A stretch of 64,000 nucleotides of DNA from Tethya wilhelma (lineage: Eukaryota > Porifera > Demospongiae > Tethyida > Tethyidae). The notes beneath the pieces were generated by a model that saw nothing but the letters and a program-made list of their open reading frames with translations, was not told where the DNA came from and did not search any database. The DNA lies in the NCBI GenBank assembly GCA_964030475.1, contig CAXIPT010000001.1, positions 25,821,852 to 25,885,851 on the forward strand. The letters are read 5' to 3'. A program made the position numbers and the translations under genes. Positions 34,970-48,900 of the stretch are shown here, in pieces (positions within the stretch are counted from its first letter, which is position 1; each line of letters begins with the position of its first letter).

Positions 34970-35715
34970 CCCCGCCCACCCACTGTGTGTGTGTATGTTG
35001 TCTCACGCAATCAGTTCAAGTGACTTTTTGTATTTTGTTGTCAATGAAATGATGTGTGCATTAATTGATGTCCATGCATTGAAAATATTTGTCCCTGTAC
35101 ATAAAATGTTCGCTATAATAACTTATTAGTGTAGAAAATATTGTGTACCATATTCTTTGTAAAGTATTATAGGAGGAAATTATGTTTTTAATCTCTTGTG
35201 TATTCTTGTGATGACATGTTTTTGTGTGTTGACATTAAAGTTACCATAGTATGGTGTACATGGCTTCAGGTAGCTGGCTGAGATAATAGAACTTAGAGAC
35301 TCTGCATGGAACTATACTAAGACATAATTTTAGTATTCAATTATTCTACATAGTACATATGCACGTTATCTGCATGGGTGTATACGTATGGTTATATTAT
35401 GTGGTCATTTCCTACAGTCAAAGTCAATGAATGACATTCAATATGACGTCAATGATAGTAAAACCAACAACAAGCACCAACTGGACATCTATTAGAAAGC
35501 AACCACTGTGTACGTAGTTGCATCCAGGTAAGCTAATAATTATTTTACTGATTCTCTTAGTCTATAATAATTATAAAGTTATATTAATTTTTAAAATAGG
35601 TGATAAACAGGCTTGGTTATGGAGGGAAATGTTATCATGACTTGATCTGTATATATCTCTAGTAGACAGCTTTCTTTTGCACCTACAAGCAACCATTATA
35701 AGTTCAGCCTGAAGA
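34970..35715. other. RPTP 3' flank leading into gene F
   Basis: Copy of the sequence following gene C, then a stretch shared with 42207-42922 up to the gene G start codon. No gene recognised. Confidence 0.6.
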
Positions 35716-38700
35716 ATGCCTTGTGCAGCAGTGTTTTTCCTACTGCTGGTTCTTCTCAGTTGCTCTACCACCTTCACTGCTGCACAGAGTTAGTCAAGTT
35801 GATGTCTGATTTAGTTGAACAAATAAACAGTGTATCTATCTACCTCCTATTGTAGACACTGTCACTCTCTCTCTTGGTTTTAGTACCACCTCATCTCTGG
35901 CTAACAACAGTGAGGTGGTCATCACTGAGATTGGAGATAGAAATGTTGAAGGAGAAACACCTCTGGTCTGTACCACTCCCTTCAGACCATGTTGTTCATC
36001 TCTTGCCAATCGTGCTGGAAACTGGTTCTATCCTAATGGAACAGTGGTACCTAATAGTGGGACTGGTTGGGACTTCTATCGTGGTAGAAGTGATGAGGGA
36101 ACTGTTTATTTGAACAGAAGAAACAATGCCATGTCTCCTCTTGGGTCCTACTGCTGTGAGATCCCTCTGACCAGTCTTACTACTGATCTAGAAACATTAT
36201 GTGTTACAAGTAAGCCAATTTCAACATTGAGATGAATGCATATGTGAATTTCACATTTTAAAGTTTTAATAGAATGTTACCGTTACAAACCAGAGGCCTA
36301 GTACAAACACACATTAATAAATTTTGCTGCTCTTGTTTTCTCAATCAGATTGTGACTGTAAAAATTTTTCTCGCCATATTATGGTATAGTTATGAATGGG
36401 TTCAGAAACTAAAAAAAATAAATGGGTACCCATGTTGGCCAATGTTCAAGATCATTTACAAAACAGTTATTACAAAGATACTTTATTGTATGTGTTTCTA
36501 TAGTCGTTGCACCAAGTACAACTCAAGAACCTACCACAGTGGCACCAACTGATGGAGCTACCACAATGACCACTCAAGAACCAACCACAGTGGCACTAAG
36601 TGAACAACCTACCACAATGGCACCTCAAGGTAACTACTAACTAACTAGTTCAGTAGTTGCTAGCTCTCTTGCATTTTATATATAGTAAACAAATTTCGCC
36701 AATTTGCTGACAAAATGTTTCGCGAATTTAATTTTCATGGATTGTCTTGTTTGTCTTAGTACTCTATGACAGAAATTTGCAGTTTTGATTTCAAAGATTA
36801 CTCCCAAATCCGCACAAAAAATTCTTTTTGCAAAAGAATTCCCTATATGTGGTAAACTGTGGTATTGATCATGTTGCTCACTTCCTACCCTCTTCTCCAG
36901 CACCTGTCATCACTGCCATGGTCAGTGGTGGTACTCCAATTGTAGGAGAGAGCTACTCCCTCACCTGCACTGTCACTGGAGCTGACCGACTCACCCCCAC
37001 CATAACCTATCAATGGTTTAAGGATGAGTTGGAGGTCTCAGATGAAACTCAATCGACTCTGTCCTTCTTTTCTCTCAGTCTCTCTGATGCTGGACAGTAC
37101 AGATGTGATGTCACTGTTAGTTCTGACAGTCTAAGTCAAAATATCATGAATAGCAGTAACACTCAGGATCTGACTCTTATTAGTAAGCTGTTGTAATTTT
37201 AAGTTCTACCATTCATGCTGATTTTTTATCACTCTTACCTTTAGTTCCCCCTCCCACTTCTGTGGTTGTAACCTCTGGAACCATCTTCACTGGCTCCTCT
37301 CTCACTCTGACTTGTACTGTTGTACTCAGTTCAGCAGTGGACACTATAACAGTGAACACAGTGTGGAGTGGACCAAATGGAGCATCATTCACTGCCACCT
37401 CTGTTGCTACAAGGGATGGTGCTACATACACCAGTACAGCCACCTTCAACTCACTAGCAACAAGTGACTCTGGAGACTACACCTGTACAGCTACTGTCAG
37501 TTCATCATCTCAATATCTCACTGATAGTAACCCAGTTTCTGGTTCAATTACGATTACTGTTGGTATGTTATCTTTGTCCATGTGCTAATAGATTGTTCGT
37601 CCTTTCAAGGATTACTTCTTTAAATTTATACATATTAGAAGTATTCAGCTCATGCTCTGCTGAGCATACACAATATACAAATTATACAGTATTAACACTG
37701 ACCATTTCCCATTCTACGATGTACATGTACAGTACTGTATATAACTTTTCTTTGTGCAGGTCCAGTTCAGCTGATATTCCGAGGTATCTCCTACCCCGAC
37801 AACAGTGTACTACCACTGAATGATGTTGGAGACTTCTCCACTGGAAGTGCTATCTTCTGTAGTACTGAATTAACTCGATGTTGTATGAACACAGATCGAT
37901 GGATCTATCCTGATGGATCACCTGTGACTAATAATAGTGATTTCTCTGTAGCTAGTGCACAAAACGGTACTGTTTGGTTGAATCGTTTGAGCAACACTCA
38001 GTCTCCGACTGGATCATACTGTTGTACACTACCTGATAGTAGTCTTGTGGCCCACACAGTCTGTGTCAGTCTAGGTAAGGATTCCATTGATAGTGATATT
38101 TACTTTAATTACACAATCTCTCTCTTGTCTCAGTGACAGTCAGTGTCTCCCTCACCCCCTCTTTGGCCAGTCCTGCTGTTGGTGATCAACACACACTGAC
38201 CTGTACAGTTAGTGTCAATGGAGCTAACCTAGCTAACCCCACCATGACCCACCAGTGGTTTAAGGACAACACTGAGATCTCAGATGGAACACAATCAACT
38301 CTCTCCTTCTCTTCTCTCAGTCTCTCTGATGCTGGACAGTACAGATGTGATGTCACTGTTAGTTCTGATGATCTAAGTCAAAATAATATCATGAATGGAA
38401 GTAACACTCAGGATCTGACTCTTATGAGTAAGCTGTTCTTGTAAAATTTACAATCCATGTTGATTATTATCTAACCTTTATTCAGTCCCCCCTCCCACTT
38501 CTGTGACTGTAACCCCTCCTACCAGTGGAACCATCTTCACTGGCTCCTCTCTCACTCTGACTTGTACTGTTGTACTCAGTTCAGCAGTGGACACTATAAC
38601 AGTGAACACAGTGTGGAGTGGACCAATTGGAGCATCATTCACTGCCACCTCTGTTGCTACAAGGGATGGTACTACACTGATGTACACCAGTACAGCCACC

Positions 38701-41700
38701 TTCAACTCACTAGCAACAAGTGACTCTGGAGACTACACCTGTACAGCTACTGTCACTTCATCATCTCAATATCTCACTGATAGTGATCCAATGTCAGGCT
38801 CATACAGTTTTGTTAACATCATTGAAAGTATGTAAAATAAAATTATCATTGCTGTGCTGAGTAACATGCTTCTTTCAATAACCTGTGATAATTGTGTACA
38901 ACTATCTCTTTCCATCTCTCCAGCCACCCTGTCAGTCTCCCTCACTGCCTCAACAACCACTCCTGCTGTTGGTGGTCCATACACTCTGACTTGTGGAGTC
39001 ACTTACAATGGACCTAGTGCATCCTCCATGACCTACCAGTGGTTTCAGCACAACACTGTGATCTCAGGTGAAACACAATCAACTCTCTCCTTCTCTTCTC
39101 TCAGTCTCTCTGATGCTGGACAGTACAGATGTGATGTCATTGTTAGTTCTGACAGTTTAAGTCAGCCAATCACTGAAATGGGCAACACTCAAGATCTGAA
39201 TCTTGAAAGTAAGCTGTTCAAATTTTCCCATTATTATGGTAGGTTGGGAAATTTTAATGTTTTTGTATAGAACCTCAGGCCACTTCAAACAAGTTGTTTG
39301 TTTCCGGTAACCTGACCCTGTAAATTGCAAGTCAGTTGGTTGGTTGGTATTCTTTGCAAATGCTAGCCCCCCACCCTTGCAATTAAAAGCTCCGTCCACT
39401 AGCTTTCGACAGAGTGGAAGTGTCAGAAATCTTCAGAATTCAAAAATTTAGACCTAGATACTACAGATAACAGATATACCGTGGCCAATAACCTCAAAGC
39501 CAGCCATAATTCACAGTGCTAACTGCAACTTCTTGAACTGGCTTTGGCAATTGTGCAACTTACGTGTAAAATGTACCATGTGAACAATATGAATAACATT
39601 ATAATCGATCATTACATAAGTAATATCAAAAATAATTTTGCTTCTGAAAGCCGGTTAGTGGGTTGGTCGGGTTACCGGAAACAAGCCATTTCTTTGAAAG
39701 GGCCTTATTTACGAAAATTAAAGTAGAGAAAAAGTTCAAAGGTAACCCAATTTTTTTTTTCATATTTAAAATTGTTTCTTTTCAAAATGTACAAAAATTT
39801 CCCAATCTATGGTACGTATATTATATTAATTTTTATCTTCTCCCTTTCAGTTCCCCCTCCCACTTCTGTGAGTGTAACCCCTCCTACCACTGGAACCATC
39901 TTCACTGGCTCCTCTCTCACTCTGACTTGTACTGTTGTACTCAGTTCAGCAGTGGACACTATAACAGTGAACACAGTGTGGAGTGGACCAAATGCAGCAT
40001 CATTCACTGCCACCTCTGTTGCTACAAGGGATGGTACTACACTGATGTACACCAGTACAGCCACCTTCAACTCACTAGCAACAAGCGACTCTGGAGACTA
40101 CTCCTGTACAGCTACTGTCACTTCATCATCTCAATATCTCACTGATAGTGATCCAATGTCAGGCTCATACAGTCTTGCTGACATCATAGAAAGTATGTAA
40201 AATAAAATTATCATTGCTGTGCTGAGTAACATGCTTCTTTCAATAACCTGTGATAATTGTGTACAACTATCTCTTTCCATCTCTCCAGCCACCCTGTCAG
40301 TCTCCCTCACTGCCTCAACAGCCACTCCTGCTGTTGATGGTCCATACACTCTGACTTGTGGAGTCACTTACAATGGACCTAGTGCATCCTCCATGACCTA
40401 CCAGTGGTTTAGGGACAACACTGTGATCTCAGGTCAAACACAATCAACTCTCTCCTTCTCTTCTCTCAGTCTCTCTGATGCTGGACAGTACAGATGTGAT
40501 GTCATTGTTAGTTCTGATAGTTTAAGTCAGCCAATCACTGAAATGGGCAACACTCAAGATCTGAATCTTGAAAGTAAGCTATTCAAATCTTTCCATCTTT
40601 ACAAATATTAAAATCTGCAAAATTTAATGGAACTATGTCATATAATAATAAGCACTGTTTTATTACTAAAAATAAAATGTGTGACATTTTATGACGTTCT
40701 ATGACCTTTGTGACATTACTTGTTTTGTTTCTAGCGTGATCTGGGTACCACATCCAGATACTAGCTCAGTGTACGTATGTGTATTGCACGTTTTTCAACA
40801 AAAAAATGTCACAAAACAGCATGCTTGTTTTTTTGATAACAAAATAGCGCTTAAAATTATAGTGATACAGTTCCTTTAAAGCATGAACTTTTGAACGCGA
40901 TAACCGCTCAGAAACTTCTGTGTGACATTGTAATGTATTTACGAAAATGAAATATCTCAGTTTTTTAACAGTAATTTCCTAATCCCTTTCAGTTCCCCCT
41001 CCCACTTCTGTGACTGTAACCCCCTCTACCACTGGAACCATCTTCACTGGCTCCTCTCTCACTCTGACTTGTACTGTTGTACTCAGTTCAGCAGTGGACA
41101 CTATAACAGTGAACACAGTGTGGAGTGGACCAAATGGAGCATCATTCACTACCACCTCTGTTGCTACAAGGGATGGTACTACACTGATGTACACCAGTAC
41201 AGCCACCTTCAACTCACTAGCAACAAGCGACTCTGGAGACTACACCTGTACAGCTACTGTCAGTTCATCATCTCAATATCTCACTGGTAGTGGTACAGGA
41301 TCAGGAACATACAGCATCGCAGTTGGTATCTTGCACATTACCTTATATCAGACATGATTTTAAACTCTATTCTTTATCCTCAGTCCCCCCTCCCTCCTCT
41401 CCTACCATTGTGACTACCACCTCAGACTCCACATCCATCACTATCACTTGGAGCCAACCACAGGGAGAGGTTGTGGAGAGATATGAGATATCATACTCCT
41501 TCCAGGGGCCATGTCCTAATGCAGCCAACTCTGTTACCATGGAAACAATAAATGATGGTACCACAAGACAGTACACTATACCAGGACTAGAGGAGTTCAG
41601 TGACTACCAGGTCACTGTAACAGCAGTCAATGGAGCAGGAAGGAGTGATGGTACTAGCACAACAGTTAGAACAATGTCTGCAGGTAGGTGCATGAGTTAG

Positions 41701-42201
41701 CTGTATACCATTGATCAGGGAAATGTTTTAAGTTCAAAATTTGTGAAAGTTTAAATGTAAACTTACTTGTGAATGTTACAACTCATCAAAAGTTTATTGT
41801 ATATAACTGTATTAATTTTACAAAATTAAATATGACATTTTTTTTCAGCATGAAAATTTCCTAAATGTTGTTATTAATATTAAGACGTATTCCTCCAGCT
41901 CCTAGTGGTACTCCTCAGTCCCTAAGAAACACTACCACCACTGTTTCTAATATCACCATCCAATGGGAACCTCTGGAGTGTTTAGAGAGAAATAGTAATA
42001 TCACTCATTACAGAGTGACCTATGGACCCACTGGTACTAATGAGAGAGTTACTAACATCACTGATGTCACCACCAGGACATTTACTGCCACTGGACTGGC
42101 ACCTCGGACTAGTTACACATTCAATGTGGAAGCTTTTATTCTTCTTCGAGGGTTGGCAGGTCCACCAGCTTCACTCTCTGGCATAACATCTGCACCTGAA
42201 A
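35716..42201 (+). CDS. Gene F: N-terminal part of an Ig/FN3 receptor
   Basis: ATG 35716 opens a signal peptide (MPCAAVFFLLLVLLSCSTTF). Exons: 35716-35788, 35856-36209 (CC-Ig), 36504-36629 (Thr-rich linker), 36901-37182, 37245-37562 (Ig), 37760-38074 (second CC-Ig), 38134-38427, 38486-38827, 38924-39208, 39851-40192, 40289-40573, 40993-41325 (six Ig), 41384-41683 and 41899-42201 (FN3 pair). Every exon length is a multiple of three after the signal exon and the open frame is continuous. The gene stops at the N at 42206, just inside a donor. By exon order it belongs with genes G and H, so an ITAM-type C-terminus is expected but not seen. It could be an allele or paralogue of gene G, with more Ig exons. 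Confidence 0.8.
35856..36209 (+). other. Gene F first CC-Ig domain
   Basis: NNSEVVITEIG, PLVCTT, PCC, NWFYPNG, FYRGRSDEG, RRNNAMSPLGSYCCEIP, LCVT. Confidence 0.8.
37760..38074 (+). other. Gene F second CC-Ig domain
   Basis: GPVQLIFRGISYPDNSVLP-type start, IFCST, CC, RWIYPDG, VWLNRLSNTQSPTGSYCCTLP. Divergent second member of the CC-Ig family; the same module is at 44301, 54517 and 56456. Confidence 0.78.
38486..40573 (+). repeat. Duplicated two-exon Ig cassette in gene F
   Basis: Exons 38486-38827 plus 38924-39208 and exons 39851-40192 plus 40289-40573 are near-identical, including the short intron with ATGCTTCTTTCAATAACC. The spacer 39209-39850 is not duplicated. Confidence 0.85.
41384..42201 (+). 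other. Gene F FN3 pair
   Basis: [11 protein letters not shown] ... [17 protein letters not shown], then APSGTPQSL ... [14 protein letters not shown]. Same pair as genes B, G and H. Confidence 0.82.
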
Positions 42202-42205
42202 GTAA

Positions 42206-42206
42206 N
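42206..42206. other. Assembly junction
   Basis: Single N; left is a gene F intron, right is RPTP 3' flanking sequence matching about 35050 onward. Confidence 0.85.
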
Positions 42207-42922
42207 TATGTGTGCATTAATTGATGTCCATGCATTGTCCCTGTACGTAAACGTTCGCTATAATAACTTATTAGTGTAGAAAATATTGTGTACCAATATC
42301 TTTGTAAATTATTGTTATAGGAGGAAATTATGTTTTTAATCTCTCGTGTATTCTTGTGATGACATGTTTTTGTTTGTTGACGTTAAGGTTATCATATATA
42401 GTATAGTGTATATGGCTTCAGCTAGCTGGCTGAGATACATAGAACTCAGAGACTCTGCATGGAATTAGTTGTTACTTGAAGCATTTTGCATTCTGCTCAC
42501 AATTTTTATGCATTGCATGCTTTTCAGATTCAACTATAGGGCAATGCTTCTGTATAGGGTCATGTGGTCATTTCCTACAGTTACAGTCAATGAATGACAT
42601 TCAATATGACGTCAACGATAGCAAAACCAACAACAAGCACCAGCTGGACATCTATTAGAAGGCAATCACTGTGTACGTAGTTGCATATCACATCCAGGTA
42701 AGCTATATAATAATTATTTTACAGATTCTCTTAGTCTATAATTACAAGTTATATTGATTTTTTAGCTGTCTACTAGAGATACATACAGATCAAGTCATGA
42801 TAACTCTTGCCTATGTCTATGACAGTGCATGACATTTTCCTCCATAACCAAACCTGTTTATAACTTATTGCACTTATTTTCAGTTTCTTGTGCACCTACA
42901 AGCAACCAGTCCATCCTGAAGA

Positions 42923-45900
42923 ATGCCTTGTGCAGCAGTGTTTCTCCCACTGCTGGTTCTTCTCAGTTGCTCTACCACCTTCACTGCTGCACAGAGTTAG
43001 TTAAGTTGATGTCTGATTTAAGTTGAACAAATAATAATGTACCAGATTCTACCTCTTATTGTAGACACTGTCACCCTCTCCCTTGGTTTTGGAGGCCCAC
43101 CTCTGGCTAACAACAGTGAGGTGGTCATCACTGATATTGGAGATAGAAATGTTGAAGGAGAAACACCTCTGGTCTGTACCACTACCTTCAGTCCATGTTG
43201 TACATCCCCCAATCGTGCTGGAGACTGGTACTATCCTGATGGAACAGTGGTGCCCAATAATGATGCTGGTTGGGACTTCTTTCGAGGTAGAGGCAGTGAT
43301 GGAGAAGTTTTCTTGAACAGAAGGAACAATGCCATGTCTCCTCTTGGGACCTACTGCTGTGAGATCCCTAGGAACAGTCTTACTGATCTAGTGAGATTAT
43401 GTGCCACACGTAAGCTGATATCACCCCTAAGATGAATATATTATGCATATTTATGCCACCATAAACTATTTTGCTTCATATTTTACTTATGGGATAAGTT
43501 AGTACAAACTTGGAAGTAGTAAGATGAAAAGGGATTGTCAGTGTTCATTATCAATCAAAATATGATATTGTGGTTATTGCAGTTGTTGCACCACGACCAC
43601 CACCACCAACTACAACTCAAGAAGCTACCACAATAGCCCCTCAAGGTGAGTTGCTAGCTCTGTCAGCATTCATACATGTGTTATTATCACTCAGCACATG
43701 CTCTGTTGGATGTATACCGTAGATTGGGAAATTTTCACCATTAAAAATTTTTTCACCACGCAAACGAGTGGCAAAATGAAACGTGTGAAAGTTGCTGCTA
43801 TAAATTTTCCCTTGTTAAATTTTTGCATGTTTAATTTCACCGCTTCAACTGATTCAGTTAAGATTGCCCTATGTTAGCAATAATTTCCCGATCTATGGTA
43901 GACTAAAAATGAAATTGTGTTTGACAGGGATGGTATTGTTTTAATTATTTCCTGAAATTCTCCATAACGTATTATACGTATAGTCTTCACACAGCTCATC
44001 CATGAAAGTTAAAACACAAAAATGTTTGATGAGAGACTTTCATGAAAGTTAAACCCCACAAAACTTTTCTGCTATACAGTACTTTGCTTTATTCCCCTTG
44101 CAACCATAGAACCTACCATAATGACCACGCAAGGACCTACCACAATGACAACAACTGAAGTTCCAACCACAATGACCACTCAAGAACTTACCACAATGAC
44201 CCCTCAAGGTGACTTGCTAGTGCTAGCTAACAGTGACCTGTTTCCAAAAATGTCAATTTCCCTTTCTACAATGTACAGTATAAGACTTTTCTTTGTGCAG
44301 GTCCAGTTCAGCTGATATTCCGAGGTGTCTCCTACCCCAACAACAGTGTACTACCACTGAATGATGTTGGAACCACCTCCACTGGCAGTGCTATCTCCTG
44401 TATAACAGAATTAACTCGATGTTGTACAACCACTGATCGATGGTTCTTTCCTGATGGAAGACGTATACCTAATAACACTGATTTCTCCACAGCTAGTCCA
44501 CAAAATGGTACTATATGGTTGAATCGTTTGAGCAACACTCAGTCTCCAACTGGATTATTCTGCTGTGCAATACCTGATAACAGCATTACAACAATACACA
44601 CTCTCTGTATCAGTCTAGGTAAAGATTGCACTGATACTAGTTTTTACTTTCACTTCATAATCTTCTTCCTATCTCTTGTCTCAGTGACAGTCAGTGTCTC
44701 CCTCACCCCCTCTTTGGCCAGTCCTGTTGTTGGTGGTCAACACACACTGACCTGTACAGCTAGTGTCAATGGAGCTAACCTAGCTAACCCCACCATGACC
44801 TACCAGTGGTTTAAGGACAACACTGTGATCTCGGGTCAAACACAATCAACTCTCTCCTTCTCTTCTCTCAGTCTCTCTGATGCTGGACAGTACAGATGTG
44901 ATGTCACTGTTAGTTCATCCTTACTTAGTCAAGATGTCATGAATGGAAGCAACACTCAGGATCTGACTCTTATGAGTAAGCTGTTCTTGTAAAATTTACA
45001 ATCCATGTTGATTATTATCTAACCTTTATTCAGTCCCCCCTCCTACTTCTGTGACTGTAACCCCTCCTACCTCTGGAACCATCTTCACTGGCTCCTCTCT
45101 CACTCTGACTTGTACTGTTGTACTCAGTTCAGCAGTGGACACTATAACAGTGAACACAGTGTGGAGTGGACCAAATGGATTCACTACCACCTCTGTTGCT
45201 ACAAGGGATGGTACTACACTGATGTACACCAGTACAGCCACCTTCAACTCACTAGCAACAAGTGACTCTGGAGACTACACCTGTACAGCAACTGTCACTT
45301 CATCATCTCGATATCTCACTGGTAGTAGTACAGGATCAGGAATGTACAGTCTCACAGTTGGTATGATGACCATTGCCTTTTACCAGATATGTTTTTATTA
45401 ACAGTTGCCACTTTCTTTCTCCCCAGTCCCCCCTCCCTCCTCTCCTACCATTGTGACTACCACCTTAGAGTCCACATCCATCACTATCACTTGGAGCCAA
45501 CCACAGGGAGAGGTTGTGGAGAGATATGAGATATCATACTCCTTTCAGGGACCATGTCCTAATGCAGCCAACTCTGTTACCATGGAAACAATAAATGATG
45601 GTACCATCAGACAGTACACTGTGTCAGGACTAGAGGAGTTCAGTGACTACCAGGTCACTGTAACAGCAGTCAATGGAGCAGGAAGGAGTGATGGTGCTAG
45701 TACAACAGTTAGAACAATGTCTGCAGGTATAATTTTGTACATGTTGCCATTGGACCTGATAAAAGACAAAATGAAATGGTTTGTTTCCTCCAGCTCCAAG
45801 TGGTACTCCCCGGTCGCTAAGAAACACTATCACTACTGTTTCCAGTATCACCATCCAATGGGAACCTCTGGAGTGTTTACAGACAAATGGTGACATCACT

Positions 45901-48900
45901 CAGTACAGTCTGAGCTATGGGCCAACCGGTGATACAAGTGCAAGAGTTCATGCAGTCACTAATGTCAACACCAGGACATTTACTGCCACTGGACTAGCAC
46001 CTCGGACTAGTTACACATTCGATGTGGAGGCTGTTATTCTTCTGCAAAGGTTGTTTGGTCCACCAGCTTCACTTACTGTCATGACAGTTGCACCTGAAAG
46101 TAAGTTGCTCGTTATAATGACATACAGTTCTGTATATAATTGTGACATTGTTGCACTATTAACTTGTTTTAGGCACTGGTTTTCTCCTCAATGGTGTGCT
46201 CTATGGTAACAATAGCATTGTGACACTGGATGAGATTGGTGAAGGCAGTGCTGCTCTGCTCTGTCTAACTGATGAAATACAGTGCTGCAGATCATCAGAC
46301 ACTCCTCCAGGAGAGCCTGCTGCTGGAGAATGGTTCCATCCTAACAGAACCTCAGTCAGCAATGCTGCCTCTGGTGATTCCATCTACAGAGGTAGAGGTC
46401 CCAGTTATGTTCGTCTTCAACGCAGGAACAATGCTCAAACAACTGGAGTCTTCCGCTGTGAGGTACCTGATGCAAGTGGAACTAACCAACAACTCTATGT
46501 TGGAGTGTACCCTGTGACCTCTGGCTCTCCCTCCATCACTGGCCTAGTCTACAATCGATCCAGCCTCACTCTGACCTGTACCTCTACTGGTGGTCCTTTT
46601 GTCTCTCTCTCTTGGAGGAAGAATGGCCAACCAGTGGAGACTGATGATGTTAACTTCCAACAAACCTTAACATTAGTGGATCCTGTCACAGCTACTTATG
46701 AGAGTGTCTTGTCAAGTAGTGACATTACCAATTTTGTAGGCAGTTTCACTTGCAATGTCAGCAACAGCAGAGGAGACAGTGAGAGATCAATGGCTTTGAA
46801 TGGTAAACTTTTTTTTTTAATTTGGTAAATTGTGTTCATTGTTGGACAATAATAGGTGTGACCCTGAGCAGTGATCCATTCCTTGTTGGAATGTCAGCCA
46901 CCCTAAACTGTTCCAGTGATGTTCCTGCTGACAGGATTGAGTGGCTGAACAGTAAGAGAAGCCTGTTTGCTATGACAACCTCGCCAAACAAGCTGAGCCT
47001 GATGTTCAACCCAGTCAATGACTCCATCCACAATTCACTGTACACCTGCAAAGTTACTAGAGGAGGGGAAACTCCTGAGCAGAGGATCACCATTGATGTC
47101 AGAGGTAATAATAATTAACTGATCAGTAGAATCGTACCTTAGTATTTCTCCCTGTTATAGTTCCTTCCGACTCCGTAGCTAGCAAAACATTTTTGTTGAT
47201 GTCATAGATAATTAAATTAAATGTGCATTTATAAAAGTATGAGCTTTAATTGCTATATTAATTCTTCTAACTTTGTGTATATAGTTCCCCCCAACCCCCT
47301 AATGACCACTGTCACAACTGAAGGCTCATCAGTTGCTGGAGAGACCTACAGCCTCATCTGTACTGCTACTGCAACTGTCAATGGACTGATGAATGTGCCT
47401 ACTGCCACTTGGACTGCCTCAGGACCCAATATAACCATCACCTCACCTTCAGCTAGCACCTCTGTTCTTACCTTCAATCCTCTAATGACATCCCATGCCA
47501 TTGAAGATGGCTACACCTGTACTAGCACTCTTACATCACCTGCTCTGGATGCTCCTCTGACAGAGACTGTAGCTGAACAACTAGTGGTGGAAAGTAAGTT
47601 ATTAAGGCTTCATCAAATGTATACAAAATATTAACTATATCTTGTCTATTTTCTCCTAGTCCCTGCTCCCAGTGTGAGTGTATCAGTTGGTAGTCCATTA
47701 TATGCTGGTGCCTCTTCAGTGAATCTGACCTGTACCATAACACTGGGTGATGCTGTTAACACTGATATAATGATGGAAGTGACCTGGTTCAGATCAGGAA
47801 CACCATTATCAAACTCCACCAGTCGAGTCTCCATCTCTCCAGTATCTCAGTCAGTGAACACATTCACTAGTATCCTTACTCTGGCTCCATTGAGTACACA
47901 GGATAACACCACCTTCAGATGTGAGGCTACTGCTGTGCCAGTCACTCATGGGTTGGTTGTTGAGAGTGAAGCTAGTAGCTCTGAACTGCCTGTTCTGGTT
48001 GAAAGTAAGTGCACATATTGATTTTCTAGTTATTTTGTCACATCACCCAGCCTTGTCCAGGTCCTTCAATCTCTACTACAATAATTGCCAGTGATAGTGC
48101 CACTGTAGGAGAAAGCTACTCCCTCACCTGCACTGTCACTGGAGCTAACCTAGCTAACCCCACCATGACCTACCAGTGGTTTAAGGACAACACTGTGATC
48201 TCAGGTCAAACACAATCAACTCTCTCCTTCTCTTCTCTCAGTCTCTCTGATGCTGGACAGTACAGATGTAACGTCACTGTTAGTTCTGACAGTCTAAGTC
48301 AAAATATCATGAATAGCAGTAACATTCAGGATCTGACTCTTAGGAGTAAGCTGTTCTATCAAGTTTTACAATCAACATTAATAATTTTCTAACAACACTC
48401 TAACCTTTAGTTCCCCCTCCCACTTCTGTGACTGTAACCCCTCCTACCTCTGGACCCATCTTCACTGGCTCTTCTCTCACTCTGACTTGTACTGTTGTAC
48501 TCAGTTCAGCAGTGGACACTATAACAGTGAACACAGTGTGGAGTGGACCAAATGGAGCATCATTCACTGCCACCTCTGTTGCTACAAGGGATGGTACTAC
48601 ACTGATGTACACCAGTACAGCCACCTTCAACTCACTAGCAACAAGTGACTCTGGAGACTACACCTGTACAGCTACTGTCACTTCATCATCTCAACATCTC
48701 ACTGGTAGTGACCCAATGTCAGGCACATACAGTCTTGCCATCAGTGAAAGTATGTAATTATACTTTATAGCACAAAATTAATATTAGCGGGAAAAAATTT
48801 GGTAGATTCTCAAAAGTTTTATGTGATTAGCAGATTTTATTTTGCAGTAGTGCATGCAGCAATACATGTATTTCGTACTGTAATTGCTGCACAAAAATGA

